From Pantoea eucrina (GTDB lineage: Bacteria; Pseudomonadota; Gammaproteobacteria; Enterobacterales; Enterobacteriaceae): a stretch of 64,000 bases of DNA. Location: positions 1 to 64,000 of the forward strand of contig NZ_MIPP01000009.1 of assembly GCF_002095385.1 (NCBI RefSeq), in the 5' to 3' direction. This document shows positions 27,828 through 38,428 of the stretch, one piece after another. A program made the position numbers and the translations under genes. Position 1 is the first letter of the stretch, and each line of letters opens with the position of its first letter. The notes beneath the pieces were generated by a model. The model saw only the letters and a program-made list of their open reading frames with translations, did no database searches and was not told the DNA's origin.

Positions 27828-29090
27828 ATGAGCAAATCGCCAGTTTCACTGTCTCGACGTCAACTGCTGTTATCCAGCGCCGCCGCTGGCGGGCTGTGGC
27901 TGTTGCCGGGATTGCGCAACGCCGTATGGGCGGCGGGTTCCGATGCGCCAGAAAAAGCCACCGTGCGGGTGGGATTTATTCCACTGACCGACTGTGCGCC
28001 GGTCGTCATGGCCTCGGTGAAAGGCTTCGACAAAAAATATGGTCTGATGCTACAGCCCAGTAAAGAAGCCAGTTGGGCAGCCGTCCGCGACAAACTGATC
28101 TCCGGTGAGCTCGATGCGGCACACGTCCTGTACAGCATGATCTATGGCCTGCAACTGGGCGTTGCCGGCCCTCAGCATGCGATGGCGAACCTGATGACGC
28201 TCAATAACAATGGCCAGGCAATCTCCCTGTCGAGCCAGCTTAAAGCGCAAAAGGTCACCGATGCCGCCAGCCTGAAAAAGACCATCGACAGCAAGGCCAA
28301 AGGCAGTCTCACCTTTGCGCATACCTTTCCGACCAGTACCCACGCGATGTGGCTCTACTACTGGCTGGCGAATGCCGGCATCAATCCATTTGATGACGTG
28401 CGCACTGTCGTCGTACCGCCGCCGCAGATGGTGATGAATATGAAGATTGGCAATATGAGCGGCTTCTGCGTGGGCGAGCCGTGGAATCAGCGCGCCATCA
28501 GTGATGATATTGGTTTTACCGTCGCTACCAGTCAGCAGATTTGGCCCGATCACCCCGAAAAAATTCTTGGCACCCGCGCCGCGTGGGTGAAAGAGAATCC
28601 CAATACGGCGCGCGCGCTGACGGCGGCTGTCCTGGAGGCGGCACGCTGGATCGATGCCTCCGATGATAACCGCCGCGAAACGGCGCAGGTGCTGGCCGGA
28701 CGCGCCTGGATCAACACCAAACCTGAGATTCTGCAGGGTCGCATGCTCGGCCAGTACGAAAACGGGCTGGGACAGAAATGGCAGGACCCGCATGCGATGC
28801 GCTTCTTCCATGACGGCAGCGTCAGTTTCCCGTATCTGTCCGATGGCATGTGGTTCCTCACCCAGCTGAAGCGCTGGGGAATGCTGACCGAGGATCCGGA
28901 CTATCTGGGCGTCGCAAAGCAGATCAACCGAATTGATATCTACAAACAGGCAGCGAGCGCCGTCGGCAACATCACGTTGCCCGGCAGTGAGATGCGCAGC
29001 AGCACCCTGATCGACGGCAAGGTGTGGGATGGCACGAATCCTGCCGTTTACGCCGCCAGCTTTGCCATTAACCACAAAGAGAGGTCGTGA
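27828..29090 (+). CDS. nasF: Nitrate ABC transporter, periplasmic binding protein
   Basis: 420 residues with a twin-arginine signal (SLSRRQLLLSSAAAGG), then the NrtA/NasF-type binding fold (VRVGFIPLTDCAPVVMASVKGFDKKYGL, HAMWLYYWLANAGINP, FCVGEPWNQRAI). It binds nitrate or nitrite in the periplasm and delivers it to the NasE permease. First structural gene after the leader attenuator; its stop overlaps the nasE start by one base. Confidence 0.93.
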   Translation: MSKSPVSLSRRQLLLSSAAAGGLWLLPGLRNAVWAAGSDAPEKATVRVGFIPLTDCAPVVMASVKGFDKKYGLMLQPSKEASWAAVRDKLISGELDAAHVLYSMIYGLQLGVAGPQHAMANLMTLNNNGQAISLSSQLKAQKVTDAASLKKTIDSKAKGSLTFAHTFPTSTHAMWLYYWLANAGINPFDDVRTVVVPPPQMVMNMKIGNMSGFCVGEPWNQRAISDDIGFTVATSQQIWPDHPEKILGTRAAWVKENPNTARALTAAVLEAARWIDASDDNRRETAQVLAGRAWINTKPEILQGRMLGQYENGLGQKWQDPHAMRFFHDGSVSFPYLSDGMWFLTQLKRWGMLTEDPDYLGVAKQINRIDIYKQAASAVGNITLPGSEMRSSTLIDGKVWDGTNPAVYAASFAINHKERS

Positions 29091-29962
29091 TGAAAAGCCA
29101 GACTCGCTCCCTGACGCAGCCTGAGACGCTGCCCACCCGGGCCACGGTGGTGCCCCTTCAGGTCACGCCAAAAAAGATGCGCTCGCCTGCGCGCCTGCGT
29201 CCGATTTTGCAGCGTGCCATTCCCGCGCTGTGCGGTGTGATGCTTCTGCTTCTGATCTGGCAGATCGCGGCCCTTTCCAGCAAAGGCTTTCCCGGCCCGT
29301 ACGCCACCTGGGAAGCGGCGAAAATCCTGTTCGCCGATCCGTTATATAACAACGGCCCCAACGATCAGGGCATCGGCTGGAATGTGCTGGCCTCGCTGCA
29401 GCGCGTCGCTATCGGCTTTGGTCTGGCCGCGCTGGTAGGGATTCCCGCAGGCTTTCTGCTGGGGCGTTTTGCCTTTGTGGCACGCATGTTCAATCCGGTT
29501 ATCGCGCTACTGCGTCCGGTCAGCCCGCTAGCCTGGCTGCCTATCGGCCTGCTGCTGTTCCAGCGCGCCGAACCGGCCTCCAGCTGGACCATTTTTATCT
29601 GTTCTATCTGGCCGATGATTATTAATACCGCAGAAGGTGTACAGCGCATTCCACAGGATTACCTCAATGTGGCGCGCGTGCTGCAACTGTCGGAATGGAC
29701 CATCCTGCGCCGCATCCTGTTTCCCGCCGTTCTGCCTGCGGTGCTGACCGGGGTCCGCCTGTCGATTGGTATCGCCTGGCTGGTGATCGTGGCTGCCGAA
29801 ATGCTGACGGGAGGCCTGGGGATCGGCTTCTGGATCTGGAACGAATGGAACAACCTCAATGTTGAAAACATCCTGATTGCCATTTTGCTGATTGGCGTCG
29901 TCGGCCTGCTACTGGAGCAGGGACTGATGCTGCTGGCGCGTCGCTTTAGCTGGGATAAATAA
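29090..29962 (+). CDS. nasE: Nitrate ABC transporter, permease
   Basis: 290 residues from ATG 29090 (GAGAGG upstream; a GTG one codon earlier is possible). After a cytoplasmic N-terminus it has about six membrane segments and the permease-ATPase contact loop (EGVQRIPQDYLNVARVLQLSEWTILRRILFPAVLP). NrtB/SsuC-type inner-membrane channel. Ten bases separate it from nasD. Confidence 0.93.
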   Translation: MKSQTRSLTQPETLPTRATVVPLQVTPKKMRSPARLRPILQRAIPALCGVMLLLLIWQIAALSSKGFPGPYATWEAAKILFADPLYNNGPNDQGIGWNVLASLQRVAIGFGLAALVGIPAGFLLGRFAFVARMFNPVIALLRPVSPLAWLPIGLLLFQRAEPASSWTIFICSIWPMIINTAEGVQRIPQDYLNVARVLQLSEWTILRRILFPAVLPAVLTGVRLSIGIAWLVIVAAEMLTGGLGIGFWIWNEWNNLNVENILIAILLIGVVGLLLEQGLMLLARRFSWDK

Positions 29963-29972
29963 GGGGAACACT

Positions 29973-30761
29973 ATGCAACCTATCATTCGTGTACAGCAGG
30001 TCAGCCAGCGTTTTACCACTTCCGGCGGCGATTTTCTGGCGCTCGATAATGTCAGCTTTGATATTCATCAGGGGGAAACCCTGAGCCTGATCGGCCACTC
30101 CGGCTGTGGTAAATCCACGCTGCTCAACCTGATAGCCGGTTTAACCCGACCTACCAGCGGCGTCCTGTTATGCGATAACCGCGAAGTCACCGGCCCCGGC
30201 CCTGAGCGCGCCGTTGTGTTTCAAAACCACTCGCTGTTGCCCTGGCTGACGGCGTATCAGAACGTTGAGCTGGCGGTGGAGCAGGTGTTTAAAGGCAAGA
30301 TGAACAAGGCGGAAATGCGTGACTGGATCGAGCACAACCTGAACCAAGTGCAAATGAGTCATGCCATGCATAAACGCCCCAGCGAGATCTCCGGCGGCAT
30401 GAAGCAGCGTGTCGGTATCGCCCGCGCGCTGGCAATGAAACCTCGCGTGCTGCTGCTCGACGAACCCTTCGGTGCGCTGGATGCCTTAACGCGCGCGCAT
30501 CTGCAGGACAGCGTCATGCGCATCCAGCAGGCGCTGAACACCACCATCGTCCTGATTACCCATGATGTGGATGAAGCCGTGTTGCTGTCCGATCGGGTGC
30601 TGATGATGACCAACGGTCCGGCGGCGCAGGTGGGCGATATCCTGACGATCGACCTGGTCCGGCCGCGTTCACGCGTGGCGCTGGCGGATGACGTGCGTTA
30701 TCACCAGCTGCGCCAGAAAGTGCTGCATTTTCTCTACGAAAAACAGACTTCGGCGGCATAA
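29973..30761 (+). CDS. nasD: Nitrate ABC transporter, ATP-binding protein
   Basis: 262 residues with Walker A GHSGCGKST (41-49), Q-loop near VVFQNHSLLPW, the signature ISGGMKQRVGIARAL, Walker B LLLDEPFGALD and the switch His in LITHDVDEAV. It is the NrtD/SsuB-type ATPase that drives NasFE. Confidence 0.94.
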   Translation: MQPIIRVQQVSQRFTTSGGDFLALDNVSFDIHQGETLSLIGHSGCGKSTLLNLIAGLTRPTSGVLLCDNREVTGPGPERAVVFQNHSLLPWLTAYQNVELAVEQVFKGKMNKAEMRDWIEHNLNQVQMSHAMHKRPSEISGGMKQRVGIARALAMKPRVLLLDEPFGALDALTRAHLQDSVMRIQQALNTTIVLITHDVDEAVLLSDRVLMMTNGPAAQVGDILTIDLVRPRSRVALADDVRYHQLRQKVLHFLYEKQTSAA

Positions 30762-30771
30762 GGACGACACC

Positions 30772-33700
30772 ATGAGACAACGGCTGCTGGTTGCGGGTAA
30801 CGGGATGGCGGGCATGCACATGGTAGAAACTCTGTTGCAGCTGGCGCCGATGCGTTACGACATCACTGTGATTGGCCGTGAGCCGCACGGCAACTATAAC
30901 CGTGTGCTGTTGTCGCCGCTGCTGGCCGGAGAAACCACCGTTGAGCAAACGCTGATCCACGACCCTGACTGGTATCACCGTCACGGCATAACATTGCGGG
31001 TGGGAGAGACGGTGGAACAGGTGAATATTGCTGAGCGGACCTTACGCACCGACCAGCGCCTGCTGCACTGGGACCGCCTGGTACTGGCGACCGGATCGCA
31101 GCCCTGCAGGCCGTCTGTTCCAGGCAGCCACCTGCCGCATGTCAGCACGTTTCGCACGCTGCAGGATGTGAACACTTTGCTGGCCGGGCACGGTCCGGTA
31201 GTGGTGGTCGGTGGGGGCTATCTGGGTATTGAAGCCGCCGCCGGACTTCAGGCGCAGGGACGTCAGGTCACGCTGATTCATCGTCAGTCACGTTTGCTGG
31301 ACAGACAGCTGGATATCAGGGCAGGGGAATTACTGCTGGCTCAGCTCCGGGCGCGCGACATTCGCTGTGAACTGAATGCCAGCCTTGCGGCGGTCCGGAC
31401 GGATAGCGTGATCCTCCATGATGGCCGTGCGCTGGCTGCGCAGCAGGTGGTGATGGCCATTGGTGTCCAGCCGGCGATCGCCCTGGCGCAGGCCGCCGGT
31501 ATTCCCTGTCAGCGCGGCATTCTGGTGGATCGCCAGTTGCGCACTGCGCACGCCGGAATTTATGCCGTAGGCGAATGTTGTGAAATCAGCGGCGAGACCT
31601 TCGGTCTGGTCGCGCCCTGTCTGGCCCAGGCAAAGATTCTGGCGGCGCAACTGGCCGATCGGCCTCAGGGAGATTTCTACAGTGCGGCCACGGGCACCCG
31701 TCTCAAAGTCAGCGGCATTTCCCTGTTTAGCGCTGGTGACGTTCGCGAAGCCCCGTCTGTCACCAGTTTTGACCCGATCGCCGGGCACTATCGCCGCCTG
31801 TTCCTCAAAGACGGCCGACTGAACGGCGTGCTGCTGTATGGCGACTGCCAGCAAAGTGGCGCGCTGCTGAACCAACTCCATAATGCCGGACCGGTTTCTG
31901 TGAATACGCTGTTCGGCCTTGATGAACCTGAAACGCAGCCGCTGGCTGCAGGAAACCCTGTGATGAGCCAAACGAAACCTGTATTAGCCGTGGTGGGTCA
32001 CGGCATGGTCAGCCACCATTTTCTGGAGCAGCTGGTCGCCCGTAACCTGCATCAGCATTATCACATTGTGGTCTACGGCGAAGAGCGCTATCAGGCTTAC
32101 GATCGGGTTCACCTTTCTGAGTATTTCACCGGTAAAACGGCAACAGAGTTGTCGCTGGTGAGCGAGGATTTTTTTACCCGGAACGCAATTGAACTGCGCA
32201 GCGGTTGCCGGGTAGAGGCGATCGATCGCCAGCAGCGCAGCCTGCGTGACAGCGCGGGACGTGAGCTGGCCTGGGATAAGCTGGTGTTGGCCACCGGCTC
32301 CCGCGCCTTTGTACCACCGGTACCCGGCCATGACGCCGGGCGCTGCTTTGTCTACCGCACGCTGGACGATCTGGATGCCATCGCAGCTTGTGCCCGCCAG
32401 AGTCAGCGCGGCGTGGTGATCGGCGGCGGGCTGCTGGGGCTGGAAGCCGCCAATGCGCTGAAGCAGCTGGGGCTGGAGACGCACGTGGTTGAGTTTGCGC
32501 CGCGCCTGATGGCCGTGCAACTGGATGACGGCGGGGCGCTGATGCTGCGGCAAAAGATCGACTCGCTGGGCGTGACGGTGCATACCTCGAAGCAGACCGA
32601 ACAGATTGCCACCCAGCCTGACGGCAGTCTGGTGCTGCACTTTGCCGATGGCGGCGAGCTGGCCACAGATCTGGTGCTGTTCTCTGCCGGTATCCGCCCG
32701 CGTGATGAGCTGGCCCGGAGCGTCGACATCAGCGTGGGGCCGCGCGGCGGCATTACCATCAATGATCAATGCCAGACGAGTGACAGCGACATTTATGCTA
32801 TCGGCGAATGCGCGTTGTGGAACGGGCAGATTTTTGGCCTGGTAGCGCCTGGCTACCAGATGGCGCGTGTGCTGGCCGGGCATCTGGCGGCCGAACCGGC
32901 GCAGTTCACCGGTGCCGACATGAGCACTAAACTGAAGCTGCTGGGCGTAGAAGTCGCCTCCTTTGGCGATGCGCACGGCAAAACGCCGGGCAGCCTGAGC
33001 TACCACTGGGCCAACGGGCCAAAAGGCATTTACAAGAAGATCGTGGTTAGCGCCGACAATGCACGACTGCTGGGCGGCGTGCTGGTGGGAGACAGCAGCG
33101 ACTATGCCACGCTCCTGCAAATGATGTTAAACGCCATGCCGCTGCCGACGGCAGCGGAAGCGCTGATTTTGCCTGCGTTGAATGGCGCGCCGGCCAAAGG
33201 GTTGGGCGTCGCTGCGCTGCCGGACAGTGCCCAGGTGTGTTCCTGCCATAACGTCAGTAAAGGCGATATCTGCCATGCAGTGCAGAGTGGCTGTGGCGAT
33301 ATGGCCAGTATAAAAAGCTGCACCAAAGCCGCAACAGGCTGTGGCGGCTGCGCCGCGCTGGTAAAACAGGTGATGGAGCTTCAGCTGGAAAACCTGGGCG
33401 TCGCTGTTAAAAAAGACATCTGTGAGCACTTCGCCTATTCTCGTCAGGAGCTGTATCACCTGATCCGTATTAATGGCATCAAAACCTTTGACGATCTGCT
33501 GGCCAGCCACGGACGGGGTTGTGGTTGCGAGGTATGCAAACCGCTGGTGGGGTCGCTACTGGCCTCGTGCTGGAACGATTACCTGCTGAAACCGGCACAT
33601 TTACCGTTACAGGACACGAATGACCGTTACTTTGCCAATATCCAGAAAGATGGCACCTATTCGGTCGTACCGCGCGTGCCGGGGGGCGAGATCACGCCAC

Positions 33701-34845
33701 AGGGCCTGATTGCTATCGGCGAAGTGGCCGTGCGTTACGATCTCTATACCAAAATTACCGGCGGCCAGCGTATCGATCTGTTTGGTGCGCGGCTGGACCA
33801 GCTGCCTGCTATCTGGGAAACCCTGCTGGAAGCCGGTTTTGAAACCGGTCATGCCTACGGAAAATCTCTGCGTACGGTGAAATCCTGCGTCGGCTCGACC
33901 TGGTGCCGTTATGGCGTGCAGGATTCTACCGCCTTCGCCATCGCGCTGGAGAACCGGTATAAGGGCCTGCGCGCACCGCATAAGATCAAGATGGCGGTGT
34001 CCGGCTGCACCCGCGAATGTGCGGAAGCACAAAGTAAAGATATCGGGGTCATCGCCACGGAAAACGGCTGGAACCTGTACGTCTGCGGCAATGGCGGCAT
34101 GAAGCCGCGCCATGCGGAACTGTTTGCCAGCGATCTGGACGATGACACGCTAATCCAGTACGTCGACCGGCTTCTGATGTTCTACGTGCGCACGGCGGAT
34201 CGCCTGCAGCGTACCAGCGTCTGGATGGATAACATGGAGGGCGGGCTGGACTACCTGCGTGAGGTGGTGATTCATGACAGCCTGGGGATCGCCGCCACGC
34301 TGGAACAGGAAATGCAACAGGTGGTGGACACCTGGCAATGCGAATGGCAGACCACGCTGGCCGATCCCTCGCGACGTGCGCTGTTTACCGCCACAGTGAA
34401 CAGCGACCAGCCGGATGAAACGCTGCACTATGCACGCGTGCGCGGACAGCGCCAGCCACACAAGGCCAGTGGTATTCCCCTGATGCATCTGCCCGCCGAA
34501 CCCTGGAGCGAAATCTGCCCACTGGAGGCCATTCCGCCAGAGGCCGGCATCGGAGCCCGTCTTGGCAGCGTCCGTATTGCCTTATTCCGCATGGGTGATG
34601 ACTGTTATGCGCTGGAGGATCGTGAGCCGGGCAGCGAAGCCAGCGTACTGTCACGCGGTATCCTTGGTGATGTTGCGGGGGAGCCGGTGGTGATCTCGCC
34701 GCTTTACAAACAGCGTGTACGCCTGCGTGACGGACAGAGCCTTGATAATCCCCAGCATCAGCTGCGTTGCTGGCCGGTTAAACTGGAGGACGGCCAGGTC
34801 TGGGTCGCAAACCGTCCGCTTAACCTGATGGCGCAGGCATCATGA
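30772..34845 (+). CDS. nasB: Assimilatory nitrite reductase with fused NasC-like and NirD-like parts
   Basis: 1357 residues. Part 1 (about 1-397) is a complete FAD/NAD(P)H oxidoreductase like NasC (VAGNGMAGMHMVE; VVVVGGGYLGIEAA). Part 2 starts at Met398 (MSQTKPVLAVVGHGMVSHHFLEQL) and is NirB/NasB: a second flavin domain, BFD [2Fe-2S] cysteines (CSCHNVSKGDI...CTKAATGCGGC), and the sirohaem/4Fe-4S core (CVGSTWCRYG and SGCTRECAEAQ). The last 110 residues (ICPLEAIPPEAGIGARLG...) are a NirD/Rieske-like small domain. It reduces nitrite to ammonium with NADH in the cytoplasm. Start 30772 follows AAGGACGAC. It overlaps nasA by 4 bases. Confidence 0.93.
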   Translation: MRQRLLVAGNGMAGMHMVETLLQLAPMRYDITVIGREPHGNYNRVLLSPLLAGETTVEQTLIHDPDWYHRHGITLRVGETVEQVNIAERTLRTDQRLLHWDRLVLATGSQPCRPSVPGSHLPHVSTFRTLQDVNTLLAGHGPVVVVGGGYLGIEAAAGLQAQGRQVTLIHRQSRLLDRQLDIRAGELLLAQLRARDIRCELNASLAAVRTDSVILHDGRALAAQQVVMAIGVQPAIALAQAAGIPCQRGILVDRQLRTAHAGIYAVGECCEISGETFGLVAPCLAQAKILAAQLADRPQGDFYSAATGTRLKVSGISLFSAGDVREAPSVTSFDPIAGHYRRLFLKDGRLNGVLLYGDCQQSGALLNQLHNAGPVSVNTLFGLDEPETQPLAAGNPVMSQTKPVLAVVGHGMVSHHFLEQLVARNLHQHYHIVVYGEERYQAYDRVHLSEYFTGKTATELSLVSEDFFTRNAIELRSGCRVEAIDRQQRSLRDSAGRELAWDKLVLATGSRAFVPPVPGHDAGRCFVYRTLDDLDAIAACARQSQRGVVIGGGLLGLEAANALKQLGLETHVVEFAPRLMAVQLDDGGALMLRQKIDSLGVTVHTSKQTEQIATQPDGSLVLHFADGGELATDLVLFSAGIRPRDELARSVDISVGPRGGITINDQCQTSDSDIYAIGECALWNGQIFGLVAPGYQMARVLAGHLAAEPAQFTGADMSTKLKLLGVEVASFGDAHGKTPGSLSYHWANGPKGIYKKIVVSADNARLLGGVLVGDSSDYATLLQMMLNAMPLPTAAEALILPALNGAPAKGLGVAALPDSAQVCSCHNVSKGDICHAVQSGCGDMASIKSCTKAATGCGGCAALVKQVMELQLENLGVAVKKDICEHFAYSRQELYHLIRINGIKTFDDLLASHGRGCGCEVCKPLVGSLLASCWNDYLLKPAHLPLQDTNDRYFANIQKDGTYSVVPRVPGGEITPQGLIAIGEVAVRYDLYTKITGGQRIDLFGARLDQLPAIWETLLEAGFETGHAYGKSLRTVKSCVGSTWCRYGVQDSTAFAIALENRYKGLRAPHKIKMAVSGCTRECAEAQSKDIGVIATENGWNLYVCGNGGMKPRHAELFASDLDDDTLIQYVDRLLMFYVRTADRLQRTSVWMDNMEGGLDYLREVVIHDSLGIAATLEQEMQQVVDTWQCEWQTTLADPSRRALFTATVNSDQPDETLHYARVRGQRQPHKASGIPLMHLPAEPWSEICPLEAIPPEAGIGARLGSVRIALFRMGDDCYALEDREPGSEASVLSRGILGDVAGEPVVISPLYKQRVRLRDGQSLDNPQHQLRCWPVKLEDGQVWVANRPLNLMAQAS

Positions 34846-37462
34846 AAACTACCTGCGCTTATTGCGGGGTGGGCTGCGGCGTCGAGGTCACGCAGCCGCA
34901 GAGCGCGTCGCCTCAGGTCAGTGGCGATACCCGTCATCCGGCGAATGCCGGGCGGCTATGCGTAAAGGGCGCGGCACTGGGCGAAACCCTGACACAGGCC
35001 GGACGGTTGCTGCATCCTCAGCTTCATCACCAGCGGGTCAGCATGGAGACGGCACTGGATGCCGCGGCTGATGGTTTGCGCAGGATTATCGATGCGCATG
35101 GCCCGGAGGCAGTGGCTTTCTACGGTTCCGGCCAGTTGCTCACGGAAGATTACTATGTGGCTAACAAGCTGATGAAAGGCTTTCTCGGCGTCGCCAACAT
35201 CGATACCAATTCACGCCTGTGTATGGCCTCCGCGGTGACAGGCTATAAACGGGCATTTGGGGCGGATGCCGTACCGTGCTGTTACGAGGATCTGGATGAG
35301 GCCGAGGTAGTCATTCTTGTCGGCTCGAACGCCGCCTGGGCCCATCCGGTGCTGTTTCAGCGCCTGAAACAGGCAAAAGCGCAGCGCCCTGAGATGCAGG
35401 TTGTGGTTATCGATCCGCGCCGCACGGCCAGTTGTGAATTCGCCGATCTGCATTTACCGCTCCGGCCGGGCAGCGATCCGGCCCTGTTCTCGGGCCTGCT
35501 GCACTGGCTGGAACAGCATGACGGCATTGACGCCACGATGCTGCCGCATCTGGACGGTGTAGACACAACCTTACGGGCCGCGTGGCAGTGGGATGGTGCG
35601 GCGGTGGCAGCCCATTGTGATATCAGCCAGGAGGTGATCGCTGCGTTCTACCAGTTGTTCGCCCGGCATGAGCGCGTACTGACCTTATGGTGCATGGGCA
35701 TTAACCAGTCACAAAGCGGCAGTGACAACAACAATGCTATTCTCAATGCGCACCTGCTGAGCGGCAAGATTGGCCGACCCGGCTGCGGCCCGTTTTCGCT
35801 GACCGGACAGCCGAATGCGATGGGCGGGCGGGAAGTAGGGGGGCTGGCCAACCAACTGGCGGCGCATATGAGTTTCACCGCAGAAGATTGCGACCGTTTA
35901 CAGCGTTTCTGGCGCAGTCCGCGTATGGCGCGTGAGCCCGGCCTGACGGCGGTTGATCTGTTTGACGCCATTGACCGTGGAGCAATCAAAGCTGTGTGGA
36001 TTATGGGCACCAATCCGGCGGTTTCGATGCCAGAAGGCAATCGCATTGCCCGGGCGCTGGCTGCCTGTCCGCTGGTAATTGTGTCAGACGTGCTGGCGCA
36101 AACGGATACCACCGCCTTTGCGCATATTTTGCTACCCGCGCAGGCTGGGGGGAAAAGAACGGCACCGTGACCAATTCTGAACGCCGGATTTCCCGTCAGC
36201 GCGCGTTTATGCCTCCGGCCGGAGAAGCTAAACCGGACTGGTGGTTACTCGCGCAGGTCGCCCAGCGTCTGGGCTTTCATGAAGGCTTTACCTGGCCGCA
36301 TCCGGCAGCCATCTTCCGCGAACATGCGGCGTTGTCGGGGTTTGAGAATAACGGCCAGCGCGCCTTTGATATCAGCGGTCTGGCCGGTATGAGCGACGCA
36401 CAGTGGGATGCGATGAAGCCGGTACAGTGGCCAATCAACGCTCGTTATCCCGAGGGCTGCGCCCGGCTGTTTAGCGACCGGCACTTTTACCATCCTGATG
36501 GTAAAGCCCACCTGTTGCCACCGGCCACGCCGCAGCCAGTGGTGTGCGAAACGGCTTACCCGTTATTAATGAACAGCGGACGGATCCGCGATCAGTGGCA
36601 CACCATGACGCGTACCGGCCTGGTTCCCCGGCTCATGCAGCACTGTGATGAGCCATTTGCAGCCCTGCATCCGCAGGACGCACAACGCTATGGCCTATGC
36701 GCGGGCGCACTGGCACGGGTGCAGTCCGATGCGGGCTGGATGACGGTGCGTGTGACGCTGGACAGCGGTCTGCGGCGCGGTGAGATCTTTGTCCCTATGC
36801 ACTGGAACCGACAGTTCAGCCTGCAGGGCACGGTTGGCGGACTGGTGGCTTCAACCCGCTGTCCAGTCTCGGCACAGCCTGCATTTAAACAAACCGCTGT
36901 GCGTATCCACCCGCTCAACGCCAGCTGGCAGGGCTGGCTCTGGCAGCGCGACGCAAGCCCGCCTGATGCGCTGCGCTACTGGGCGCGAACACCCTATGAG
37001 GGCGTGCAACGCTTTAGCGTGGCTGGAGACGGTTCGCCAGAACAGTGGCTCATGGCAACGATCCCGCTGGCCGGGCTGCAACTGCAAACCGCTCATGCGG
37101 CGGAACCGCTTTACCGCCTGCTGGCCTGGCGTAACGGTGAGCTGCACCTGGTCTTTTATGCAGGCGCGTCTTTACCCGAGATCAATCATGACTGGGTTGC
37201 GCAGGCTTTTCGCCTGGCACCTGTGAATGCGGCGGACCGGCATGCTCTGCTGGCGGGACAATCGGCACAACGTGCCGTGGCTGGCCGGACGATCTGTAGC
37301 TGCTTTGGCGTCGGGGAAAACACCATCTTACAGGCGATTAAACAGGGCTGTCACAGCACCCAGGCACTGGGTAACGCACTCAGCTGTGGTACCAACTGCG
37401 GCTCATGCCTGCCGGAGCTAAAACACCTTTTGCTTTCTGTTGCTGTACCGGAGGAAGAATGA
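34842..37462 (+). pseudogene. nasA: Assimilatory nitrate reductase catalytic subunit, frameshifted
   Basis: About 873 codons in two frames. The first (34842-36170) has the N-terminal 4Fe-4S motif (CAYCGVGCGVEV...CVKG) and the molybdopterin domains (SRLCMASAVTGYK, GTNPAVSMPEGNR). At the G6 run 36147-36152 one base is missing relative to the expected AWGEKNGTVTN, which shifts the frame to a TGA at 36170. The second frame resumes at EKNGTVTNSERRISRQRAF and runs to 37462, including the C-terminal BFD-like [2Fe-2S] domain (ICSCFGVGEN...CGTNCGSC). Everything else is intact, so this is a very recent mutation or a sequencing error in a homopolymer. Function: NADH-dependent nitrate to nitrite. Confidence 0.9.
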
Positions 37463-38289
37463 TGGACGCGATCAACCCCTTAGATAAACTGCTGGCGCCG
37501 GACAACGCGTCCAGCCCTGGCAAAGTCTGGCTGGTAGGGGCCGGACCGGGGGATGTGGATCTACTGACAGTCAAGGCGCTGCGCCTGCTGCAACGTGCGG
37601 ATGTCGTGGTCTATGATCGCCTGGTCAGCGAAGCGGTGATGGCGGAAGTCGCCAGCAGTGCACTCTGTATCGACGTGGGTAAACAGCCGGGTCATCACGG
37701 CCTGAAGCAGGCTCAGATTAATCAACTGCTGGTGGACCTGGCTGCCAGCGGGCGCAATGTCGTGCGTTTAAAAGGCGGCGATCCCTTTATCTTTGGCCGT
37801 GGCGGTGAAGAGATGGTCAGCCTGCAGCAGGCGAATATTGTCTGCGAAGTGGTGCCCGGTATTACCGCCGCAGTGGGCTGTGCGGCTGCCAGCGGCATTC
37901 CGCTGACGCACCGTGACTGTGCCCAGTCATTGCGCTTTATCACTGGACACGGGCGCAGCGGCGAACCACAGCTGGATGCGGCGGCGCTGACCGCGACCAA
38001 TCAGACGCTGGTTTTTTACATGGGGTTGAGCTGGAGCAGCGTGATTAGCGCCCGGTTGCAGGAATATGGCCGCAGAGAGGCAACGCCGGTGGCGATTATT
38101 GAGAACGGTACGCGTCAGAACCAGCGGGTGCTGATCACCACGCTGGCCGGGTTGCCCGAAACTGTTGATCAGCAAAAACCGGTGTCGCCGTCGTTACTGA
38201 TTGTGGGCGACGTGGTGCGCTATTACCGTACCGATCTAATCGCAGCTCATGAGGGGGAGTTGGCGTTAAGTGATATTGCAGCGCACTGA
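37459..38289 (+). CDS. cobA: Uroporphyrinogen-III C-methyltransferase (sirohaem synthesis)
   Basis: 276 residues of the SUMT/CobA/CysG-C family: VWLVGAGPGDVDLLTVKALRLL at the start, VVRLKGGDPFIFGRGGEE for S-adenosylmethionine binding, PGITAAVGCAAASGIPLTHR and GHGRSGE. It methylates uroporphyrinogen III to precorrin-2, the precursor of the sirohaem needed by NasB. Start 37459 overlaps the nasA stop (ATGA) after GAGGAAGA; 37462 is the alternative. Last gene of the nas operon. Confidence 0.93.
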   Translation: MMDAINPLDKLLAPDNASSPGKVWLVGAGPGDVDLLTVKALRLLQRADVVVYDRLVSEAVMAEVASSALCIDVGKQPGHHGLKQAQINQLLVDLAASGRNVVRLKGGDPFIFGRGGEEMVSLQQANIVCEVVPGITAAVGCAAASGIPLTHRDCAQSLRFITGHGRSGEPQLDAAALTATNQTLVFYMGLSWSSVISARLQEYGRREATPVAIIENGTRQNQRVLITTLAGLPETVDQQKPVSPSLLIVGDVVRYYRTDLIAAHEGELALSDIAAH

Positions 38290-38373
38290 TGCTTATCGTA
38301 CCGAAGGAAGGAGGACACGATTTTTTCGGGTAGGGGATGAGACGGTCAAAACCAATATTACACCCAGCGCTTA

Positions 38374-38395
38374 TTATGTGGAATACACATTCAAC
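38374..38395. repeat. Element-end motif 1 (att-like), after nas operon
   Basis: TTATGTGGAATACA...TTCAAC, 20 of 22 bases identical to 39475-39496. It lies 34 bases past the stop of umuC copy A and resembles the end of the recombinase element at 40561. Confidence 0.6.
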
Positions 38396-38428
38396 CCTAG
38401 AAATAGCCATTTAGCTTATCAGGTCGGG

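Noticed and set aside
31984..33120. 378-codon minus-strand frame
   Set aside because: Antisense shadow of nasB.
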